Source: an uncultured Micromonospora sp.
Lineage (GTDB): Bacteria; Actinomycetota; Actinomycetes; Mycobacteriales; Micromonosporaceae
Assembly (NCBI GenBank): GCA_937951935.1
Contig: CALGAM010000057.1
Coordinates: 1-10,107, forward strand
Direction of reading: 5' to 3'
Length of the DNA stretch: 10,107 nucleotides
Position numbers and translations under genes: made by a program. The notes beneath the pieces were generated by a model that saw nothing but the letters and a program-made list of their open reading frames with translations, ran no database searches and was not told the origin of the DNA. Positions 6,096 to 10,107 of this stretch are shown one piece after another. How positions within the stretch are numbered: the stretch's first letter is position 1; every line of letters begins with the position of its first letter.

Positions 6096-6560
6096 TCAGG
6101 ACATCCGCCGATCCGGGTCGAGGTGCGCGACCAGCGTCTCGCAGATGTCACGCAACTGGTCGACCTGGGTTCGGCTGAGGTGGTCGAACAGGTGCCGGCG
6201 TACCCCCGCGACGTGGCCGGGTGCGGCGGCGGCGAGGACGGCGAAACCCTGCTCGGTCAGTACGGCGACCTGGCCCCGCCGGTCGGTGGGACAGTCCTGC
6301 CGGGTCACCCAGCCGAACTCCTCGAGCCGGGCCACGGCGTGGGAGAGCCGACTGCGCGAGCCACCGGTCGCCTCCGCCAGCTCGGACATCCGCAGACGTC
6401 GCTGTGGGGCTTCGGAGAGCCGAACCAGGATCTCGTAGTACGCGTGCGGCATGCCGGCGTCGCGCTGCAACTCGCGGTCGAGGGTGGCCATGAGGGCCCG
6501 CGAGGCGTGCAGGAAGGCGCGCCAGGCGCGGGACTCGTCCGGGTCGAGCCAGCGGGTCAT
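6096..6560 (-). CDS. MarR-family transcriptional regulator
   Basis: 154 residues, typical MarR length. It has N-terminal dimerisation helices (WLDPDESRAWRAFLHASRAL), then helix-turn-helix LRMSELAEATGGSRSRLSHAVARLEEFGWV (56-85) with the recognition helix at about 67-80. The wing has the family's acidic-Arg signature (DCPTDRRGQVAVLT, 89-102), followed by C-terminal helices. Family members bind palindromes as dimers and release DNA on binding phenolic or electrophilic ligands, or on Cys oxidation. Cys90 beside the wing is a candidate redox residue (inference). The start was placed at ATG 6560 rather than 6578 because WLDPDE proteins of this group usually begin MTRWL and because TACGAT (6573-6568) ends 7 bases before it, giving a leaderless mRNA. 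It diverges from the VOC gene over the palindrome at 6583-6594 and probably controls both genes. Confidence 0.9.
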   Translation of the reverse strand: MTRWLDPDESRAWRAFLHASRALMATLDRELQRDAGMPHAYYEILVRLSEAPQRRLRMSELAEATGGSRSRLSHAVARLEEFGWVTRQDCPTDRRGQVAVLTEQGFAVLAAAAPGHVAGVRRHLFDHLSRTQVDQLRDICETLVAHLDPDRRMS

Positions 6561-6567
6561 GACGTCG

Positions 6568-6594
6568 ATCGTACGCATTTAGTTGAACGTTCAA
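6568..6594 (-). promoter_or_regulatory. Promoter of marR, leaderless type
   Basis: Read on the minus strand: TTGAAC (6594-6589), 15 bases, TACGAT (6573-6568), then 7 bases to ATG 6560. The 15-base spacing is short, so the -35 assignment is weak. The -10-to-ATG distance is identical to that on the VOC side. Confidence 0.45.
6583..6594. promoter_or_regulatory. Perfect 12-bp palindrome, probable MarR operator
   Basis: TTGAACGTTCAA is perfectly symmetric and sits midway between the divergent marR and VOC genes. Its left half TTGAAC also serves as the -35 box of the VOC promoter, so a bound MarR dimer would block it. Size and symmetry fit MarR operators. Confidence 0.75.
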
Positions 6595-6611
6595 TTATGT
6601 TGGGCTAGGGT
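6583..6611 (+). promoter_or_regulatory. Promoter of the VOC gene, leaderless type
   Basis: TTGAAC (6583-6588), 17 bases, then TAGGGT (6606-6611). The -10 box ends 7 bases before the ATG at 6619, so transcription should start at or next to the A of the start codon. There is no SD in front of that ATG, consistent with a leaderless mRNA. Confidence 0.6.
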
Positions 6612-6618
6612 GGCGGCC

Positions 6619-7140
6619 ATGCCGATCCATCGCCTCAACCACGCCGTGCTCTTCGTTCGCGATCTTGGCCGGAGCCTCGCCTTCTACCGGGACGTCCTGG
6701 GCTTCCGGCAGGTCGCGATGACCCCGGACGGTTTCGACGGCGCCGCCTTCCTCCAGGCGCCCGGTTCCAGCAACGACCATGACCTGGGGCTGTTCGAGGT
6801 GGGTGCCGGGGCGGGCCCGTCCGGCGCCGGCCGGAGCACCGTCGGCCTCTACCACCTGGCCTGGGAGGTGGACACCCTCGACGAGCTGGAGGCGATGGCC
6901 GCCCGGCTCGCCGAGGTCGGCGCCCTGGTCGGCAGCTCCGACCACGGCACCACGAAGAGCCTCTACGCCAGGGACCCGGACGGACTGGAGTTCGAGGTGG
7001 TCTGGGTGGTGCCGGCGGATCGGCTCGACGAGGCCGCCCTGGCGGCCAGGAAACGGATCGGCCGCCTCGACCTGGCGCGGGAGAAGCAACGGTACGGCGG
7101 GCAGACGCGCGGCGGCGTCGGCATCTCGGTTCCGGCCTGA
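6619..7140 (+). CDS. VOC-family protein (glyoxalase / extradiol dioxygenase fold)
   Basis: 173 residues, a single two-repeat VOC unit. N-terminal half: RLNHAVLFVRDLGRSLAFYRDVLGF (5-29). C-terminal half: YHLAWEVDTLDELEAMAARL (78-97) and RDPDGLEFEVVW (118-129). Expected metal ligands are His8, His79 and Glu126, the usual 2-His-1-carboxylate set of this superfamily. Known members cleave catechol-type rings, isomerise thiol adducts or inactivate antibiotics; the sequence does not say which substrate applies. A C-terminal extension (130-173, basic) goes beyond the core fold. The start at ATG 6619 was chosen over an in-frame upstream ATG at 6583 because the promoter places the mRNA 5' end there and because the fold begins at once. 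It diverges from a MarR regulator, a common pairing for ring-cleavage or detoxification enzymes, so induction by an aromatic or electrophile is likely (inference). Confidence 0.88.
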   Translation: MPIHRLNHAVLFVRDLGRSLAFYRDVLGFRQVAMTPDGFDGAAFLQAPGSSNDHDLGLFEVGAGAGPSGAGRSTVGLYHLAWEVDTLDELEAMAARLAEVGALVGSSDHGTTKSLYARDPDGLEFEVVWVVPADRLDEAALAARKRIGRLDLAREKQRYGGQTRGGVGISVPA

Positions 7141-7230
7141 GCCCCGCTCCGCCGGGCGCGGTGACGACCGCGCCCCGCGTACCCACCCCGCCCGCGGCGC
7201 ACGGACGGGGGATCTGGTCGTCCCGCCCGC

Positions 7231-7268
7231 GGGGCCGCCTCCGGCCAGCCCTGGCCGGAGGCGGCCCC
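7231..7268. terminator. Very strong 18-bp hairpin after the VOC gene
   Basis: Bases 7231-7248 are perfectly complementary to 7251-7268, leaving only 2 bases between the arms (in practice about 17 bp with a 4-base loop). No T-tract follows. It starts 90 bases after the VOC stop and most likely ends that transcript, insulating the gene at 7378. Confidence 0.7.
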
Positions 7269-7341
7269 GACGGTGCGGTGGGGTCGGCGCCGGGATTTGG
7301 ACGCGGGTCGGCCGAGACGGGCGTGGTGCGGGCCGGCCGGT

Positions 7342-7370
7342 GTGACAGGACGGGCGGGGCACGGTAGAAC
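7342..7370 (+). promoter_or_regulatory. Leaderless-type promoter of the TcmP-like gene
   Basis: GTGACA (7342-7347), 17 bases, then TAGAAC (7365-7370), followed by 7 bases and ATG 7378. The spacing to the start codon is the same as in the marR/VOC pair. The last base of the -10 is C rather than T, which weakens it. Confidence 0.5.
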
Positions 7371-7377
7371 CGGCAGC

Positions 7378-8343
7378 ATGTCCGCTGACCCGTTCGGTCC
7401 CGTCATCCGCGACCTGCTGACCCGGCACCTCGCGGCCTGGGTGCCGGACGCCCTGCGCCGGTCACGGCGGGCGACGTTCGTCCAGGCGTACGCGCGACCC
7501 GGCCACGGCACCGCCGAGGCCGCTCTGCGGGCCCTCGGCGACCTCGCCGGCCCGCCCCGGGCCCGGCAGCTGACGGCCGTGACGCTCGTCGCGCCCGAGG
7601 ACGAGTTCCTCGCCCGGCACTCCACGACCGCGGCGGCGCTTCCGGCGGTGGTGACCGCGCACGCGGTTCCCGGCGACGTCGACCGGCTGCCGGTGCTGCT
7701 CAAGGCGAGCGGTGCGGCCGCCGCCCCGGTCCTGACCTACCTCGACACGAGAGGGGGGCCACCTCCGCGCACCGACCTGTTCGCCGCGGTCGCGGCTGGC
7801 CGTCCCGCCGAGCTGTTGCTCGTGTGTGACCCGTCGGCCCGGCCCGACACCGACCTGCGGCAGCGGCTGGACCGGCTCGGTCTTTCGCTGCTGACCGAGG
7901 TGGAGCTGGTGGCCGGGGCCCGAGGCGAGGGGGAGGCCACCGGGGCGACCCGGCTCGTGTTCACCACCGGCCACGGCAGGCGGCTGGACGCCTTCAAGGA
8001 CGCACTCTGGGCGGTGGCGGAGCACGCGGGCGTGCGGTACCGGGATCCCGGCGACCCCGAGGGACACCTGCTCGACGTCTCCCCGGCCCCGGAGACCGGT
8101 CCGCTGCGCCGGAACCTCCTGGATCGGCTGGCGCGGCTCGGCAGTGCCACCGTGGCCGAGCTGCGGCACTTCGCCGCCGAACGGACCGTCTACCGGGCCG
8201 GTGACGCCGTCCGGGTACTCGACGACCTGCTGGCCGCCGGGCTGGTCGACCGGGAACCGGCCACCGGCCGGCTCTCCGGCGAGGTCGTCATCCACGCGCG
8301 GCGACAGGCCGGTGCGGTTCCGCCGCAGCGACGGACCGGGTGA
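7378..8343 (+). CDS. Divergent TcmP-like protein (three-Cys-motif partner family), possibly without the usual active site
   Basis: 321 residues. I recognise the order of TcmP family landmarks. LLTRHLAAWVP (13-23) corresponds to the usual L..YL.AWLP. FVQAYARPGHG (34-44) sits where TcmP has a DGFAGPG-type glycine loop. VLTYLDTRGG (118-127) corresponds to the FlDPfG segment. TRLVFTTGHGRRLDAFKDALWAV (191-213) matches the Y.LvFaT.H.kGl..mKdAMW.V block. The end (245-309) resembles its C-terminal winged-helix-like region. The glycine loop has lost the Asp and one Gly, and the DPFG segment is altered, so a catalytic role is doubtful. The known family is usually encoded next to a three-Cys-motif protein; none is visible here. 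The assignment is from memory of family motifs, so moderate. The start at ATG 7378 is supported by the promoter spacing; no SD is present. The gene converges on ssgB. Confidence 0.75.
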   Translation: MSADPFGPVIRDLLTRHLAAWVPDALRRSRRATFVQAYARPGHGTAEAALRALGDLAGPPRARQLTAVTLVAPEDEFLARHSTTAAALPAVVTAHAVPGDVDRLPVLLKASGAAAAPVLTYLDTRGGPPPRTDLFAAVAAGRPAELLLVCDPSARPDTDLRQRLDRLGLSLLTEVELVAGARGEGEATGATRLVFTTGHGRRLDAFKDALWAVAEHAGVRYRDPGDPEGHLLDVSPAPETGPLRRNLLDRLARLGSATVAELRHFAAERTVYRAGDAVRVLDDLLAAGLVDREPATGRLSGEVVIHARRQAGAVPPQRRTG

Positions 8344-8521
8344 CGTGTCCGTCCCGTGCTGCGCGGCGGTCGGCCGGCGAGGGACGGGTCGGGAGGGCCG
8401 AACGCCTCGCGGCGGGTGCGCGGACCGGCGTCACCGAGAGGCCGGCGGTGTGCGGGAGGCTTCCGGGACCCGGCGACCCTGGCGACTTCCCGCCTCGGCG
8501 GAGCCGAACGCATGAGACAGG

Positions 8522-8554
8522 GCGCCGCGCGGACTCGGCAGGTCCGCGCGGCGC
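8522..8554. terminator. 13-bp hairpin between convergent TcmP-like gene and ssgB
   Basis: GCGCCGCGCGGAC (8522-8534) pairs perfectly with GTCCGCGCGGCGC (8542-8554) across 7 bases. There is no T-tract. It lies 42 bases beyond the ssgB stop and about 180 beyond the TcmP-like stop, and can serve both. The rest of 8344-8596 shows no gene. Confidence 0.6.
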
Positions 8555-8596
8555 GATGAGAGTGGTACTGCCAGGTGTCGTGGTTCCGGTCTGCCG

Positions 8597-9028
8597 CTAG
8601 CGTCCGGCGAGCAGCCGGTTGACGGCGGTGTCGACGTCGAGGTGGTCCCCCTCACGGCCGCGTGGCACCACCACGTAGGTGCGGCGCAGGAACCGCACCA
8701 GGACGCTCCGCGGCACCTCGAACAGCGCGTTACCGTCGGGCGACGAGAGCGCGAGGGCGACGAAGTCACCACGGGGCGTGGCCCAGGGCCAGACCCGGAC
8801 ATCGCCGATCCCGGCCGGCTCGTCCAGTCCGGTGACGAGTAGTTCTCGCGCGAACGACCAGCTGACGGCCTCGCCGCCGGCGGACTCCGCGTGGAACAGG
8901 ACATGAACCGCATACGGGTCGGCTGGGTCGTAGCGCAGGCTGGCGCGCACGGGCAGAGCCGTGGCGTCAGGTGCAACGAGCCTCAACGACGTCTCGACCT
9001 CGACCGTGGTTGGTCGGATGACACTCAT
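8597..9028 (-). CDS. ssgB: SsgB-type sporulation and cell division protein (SsgA-like family)
   Basis: 143 residues, close to Streptomyces SsgB (about 137). Family hallmarks: VEVETSLRLVAPDATALPVRASLRYD start region (9-34), DPADPYAVHVLFH (34-46), WSFARELLVTGLDEPAGIGDVRVWPW (58-83), VALALSSPDGNALFEVPRSVLVRFLRRT (91-118), and the acidic end HLDVDTAVNRLLAGR. In Streptomyces SsgB recruits FtsZ to future septa during sporulation together with SsgA. In single-spore actinomycetes a similar role at the spore septum is likely (inference). The start at ATG 9028 was chosen because GGGGGGAG lies 7 bases upstream and matches the usual N-terminus; an in-frame upstream extension looks non-coding. No partner ssgA gene is in the window. 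The promoter is not clear. Confidence 0.93.
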   Translation of the reverse strand: MSVIRPTTVEVETSLRLVAPDATALPVRASLRYDPADPYAVHVLFHAESAGGEAVSWSFARELLVTGLDEPAGIGDVRVWPWATPRGDFVALALSSPDGNALFEVPRSVLVRFLRRTYVVVPRGREGDHLDVDTAVNRLLAGR

Positions 9029-9178
9029 GGACGTTCTCCCCCCGGCACCGCTGCGGGACGTGTGTGCCCCGCCTTTCCCCATCCTCAGGCGCTACTCATG
9101 GTTACGCTCCGCCATGCGCTGATATCACCCAGTGGTGGGAAGGGGCTCGTGGGCGCGGATAGGAATCGGACCTTTATG

Positions 9179-9184
9179 TAGGAT
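9179..9184 (+). promoter_or_regulatory. Possible -10 box (TAGGAT) upstream of the PGPGW gene
   Basis: TAGGAT fits the common actinobacterial -10 pattern TANNNT very well, but the bases 16-19 upstream (GCGGAT region) do not resemble a -35. If used, the leader would be about 255 bases long. Confidence 0.25.
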
Positions 9185-9321
9185 GTCCGGTTCCATCCAG
9201 GTACGGATCCCTGCCCGACGACGCCAGGTGGTTCAGCCGTCGACTTACTCCGGTAACGTCCAGTCGTCCTGTCGGGTGACGGGGCGGACCACACGGGGAT
9301 CGGGACGTCGCGCGGTCCGGT

Positions 9322-9353
9322 CCTGGTGGAAAACCCGGCCAGTCCCTGGTGGA
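9322..9353. repeat. 9-bp direct repeat 23 bases apart
   Basis: CCTGGTGGA occurs at 9322-9330 and again at 9345-9353. The 23-base period is close to two helical turns, as for a site bound by two protein subunits on the same DNA face. It lies about 100 bases before the PGPGW start. Chance is possible. Confidence 0.4.
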
Positions 9354-9446
9354 GAAGTCTCCGTGCGGAGGTCGTCCCGACCGGACGAGGATGGTGACCG
9401 GGTCCGTACCGGTGTCGCAGGAGCGGGCGAGGAGCGGAGGTGCGAC

Positions 9447-9962
9447 GTGCCGGAGACCGAGCGCGTCCCGTCAGGGGACCGATCGACGGCCTCGACGGAG
9501 GAGCGCCCGACGGAGCCATCCGTCGGCGCCGGCGGGCCGGTGGCGACCGTCACACATGGTGACCCCGCTTCACGGTGGCGGCGCATCCGCGTCGCCCTGG
9601 AGATCATTCGGGCCAACCCGACCGGGCGGATCACGCTCAAGGTGGTGGTGGGAATTGCCGGCGCCATCGTTGTCCTGCTCGGCCTGGCCCTCATTCCCCT
9701 GCCCGGTCCCGGCTGGTTGATCGTGATCGGTGGCCTGGGCATCTGGGCCGCGGAGTTCCACTGGGCCAGGAGGCTGCTGGCCTTCACACGCCGGCATGTC
9801 CAGGCGTGGATGCTGTGGGCGCGCCGGCAGTCACTGTTCGTGAGGATGATTCTTGGCTCGGCCGGCCTCGTGTTCGTCTCCGTGGTGGTCTGGCTCTCCC
9901 TGCGGGCCAGCCTGGGGATCGACGTCGTCGCCCGGATCCTGGCCTACATCGCGACGCACTGA
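9447..9962 (+). CDS. PGPGW-motif transmembrane protein (TIGR02611-type)
   Basis: 171 residues. A hydrophilic, Ser/Thr/Glu-rich N-terminus (1-45) is followed by a basic helix (SRWRRIRVALEIIRANP). Hydrophobic helix 1 (about 63-83, TLKVVVGIAGAIVVLLGLALI) leads into the diagnostic PLPGPGW (84-90). A second hydrophobic stretch is LIVIGGLGIWAAEF (91-104), and the third transmembrane helix is about 134-152. Family function is not known; it is a widespread actinobacterial inner-membrane protein. The start at GTG 9447 was chosen because CGGAGG (9435-9440) stands 6 bases upstream. The frame is open further upstream to 9132, but that part looks non-coding. It lies alone between ssgB (divergent) and a tRNA gene. 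Confidence 0.88.
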   Translation: MPETERVPSGDRSTASTEERPTEPSVGAGGPVATVTHGDPASRWRRIRVALEIIRANPTGRITLKVVVGIAGAIVVLLGLALIPLPGPGWLIVIGGLGIWAAEFHWARRLLAFTRRHVQAWMLWARRQSLFVRMILGSAGLVFVSVVVWLSLRASLGIDVVARILAYIATH

Positions 9963-9988
9963 CCGGGGCGCGACGCACGGGACCCCGG
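9963..9988 (+). terminator. Weak hairpin directly after the PGPGW gene
   Basis: CCGGGG (9963-9968) and CCCCGG (9983-9988) are complementary with a 14-base loop, starting at the base after the TGA. The stem is short, the loop long, and there is no T-tract. Confidence 0.3.
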
Positions 9989-10014
9989 AGATGCGCGACG
10001 TCCGGCCGATCAGG

Positions 10015-10020
10015 TACAGT
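10015..10020 (+). promoter_or_regulatory. Probable -10 box of the tRNA-Val gene
   Basis: TACAGT fits TANNNT and ends 12 bases before the mature tRNA 5' end, so transcription would begin about 5 bases upstream of it. No recognisable -35 lies 16-19 bases further upstream. Confidence 0.4.
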
Positions 10021-10032
10021 CGTCGGCGCCGA

Positions 10033-10107
10033 GGGCGATTAGCTCAGCGGGAGAGCGCTTCGTTCACACCGAAGAGGTCACTGGTTCGATCCCAGTATCG
10101 CCCACCA
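10033..10107 (+). tRNA. tRNA-Val, anticodon CAC
   Basis: Complete cloverleaf of 75 bases with encoded CCA. The acceptor stem GGGCGAT (10033-10039) pairs with ATCGCCC (10097-10103). The D-stem GCTC/GAGC is at 10042-10045 and 10053-10056. The anticodon stem CTTCG/CGAAG has loop TTCACAC (10063-10069), anticodon CAC at 10065-10067, which reads GTG valine. The T-arm ACTGG/CCAGT has loop TTCGATC. Discriminator A at 10104, CCA at 10105-10107. All stems are fully paired. The window ends on the last base of the gene. Confidence 0.97.

Larger units (their letters stand above)
9029..9446. other. 418-base divergent intergenic region between ssgB and the PGPGW gene
   Basis: No convincing gene on either strand; open frames here have non-protein composition. 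It contains the ssgB SD next to 9028, a TAGGAT -10-like box at 9179-9184 (+) without a good -35, an inverted repeat GGATG/CATCC (9181-9185, 9194-9198), a direct repeat at 9322-9353, and a small palindrome GGAGA-AG-TCTCC (9351-9362). Its length suggests substantial regulation of ssgB or the downstream gene. Confidence 0.5.

Noticed and set aside
7273..7377. Longer start for the TcmP-like protein
   Set aside because: The extension is Arg/Gly-rich and overlaps the promoter boxes; the family similarity begins after ATG 7378.
9151..9216. tRNA-like T-arm on the minus strand (AATCGGA loop flanked by ATAGG and CCTTT), considered as a degenerate tRNA
   Set aside because: One stem pair and the conserved T-loop base are wrong, no matching 5' acceptor arm or D-arm is found, and no CCA. 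More likely chance.
9132..9446. Longer start for the PGPGW protein
   Set aside because: The added residues look non-coding, and CGGAGG is correctly spaced to GTG 9447.
1..10107. Mobile elements, CRISPR arrays, defence or biosynthetic clusters
   Set aside because: No transposase, integrase, spaced repeats, cas-like or assembly-line motifs were seen on either strand.

Overview
The window comes from the chromosome of a very GC-rich actinomycete, most likely a member of the Micromonosporaceae (Micromonospora or a close relative). The reasons are the strong G/C preference at third codon positions, GTG and TTG starts, an SsgB-type sporulation protein that I recognise as very close to Micromonospora SsgB, a HelR/HelD-type RNA polymerase recycling ATPase, and leaderless promoters. 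It looks like ordinary core or semi-core chromosome. I see no insertion sequence, phage gene or CRISPR array.

Layout, left to right. Bases 1-156 are the C-terminal end of a Gly/His-rich protein (+). Facing it is a small two-helix membrane protein (-, 349-735). Two GC hairpins lie between them. A 325-base stretch (736-1060) carries only that gene's leader and a possible SigB/SigF-type promoter. A doubtful small disordered protein (+, 1061-1456) follows. Then comes a large helR/helD-like gene (-, 1534-3909). Its upstream region is a conspicuous AT-rich island (about 3901-4000). Behind it, on the same strand, are a TPR / proline-rich / transmembrane / fibronectin-III-like protein (-, 4096-6036) and a MarR regulator (-, 6096-6560).

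The marR gene diverges from a VOC (glyoxalase/ring-cleavage dioxygenase fold) gene (+, 6619-7140) across a perfect 12-bp palindrome. Both genes appear to be leaderless, with a -10 box ending exactly 7 nt before each ATG. Next is a divergent TcmP-like protein (+, 7378-8343), again with a leaderless-type promoter. It converges on ssgB (-, 8597-9028) over a 13-bp hairpin. After a 418-base gap comes a PGPGW-family membrane protein (+, 9447-9962). The window ends exactly at the CCA of a tRNA-Val(CAC).

The genes do not form one pathway. The clearest functional module is marR-VOC, a repressor with its probable target. The most unusual structure is upstream of helR. A near-consensus promoter (TTGACA-N18-TAAAAT) on the + strand overlaps the helR start codon, points away from the gene, and runs within about 7 nt into a U-tailed intrinsic terminator. 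It should therefore make only an RNA of roughly 30 nt. The same bases, read in the helR mRNA, can form two mutually exclusive 7-bp helices, one of which covers the start region. This small locus is my main candidate for something undescribed.
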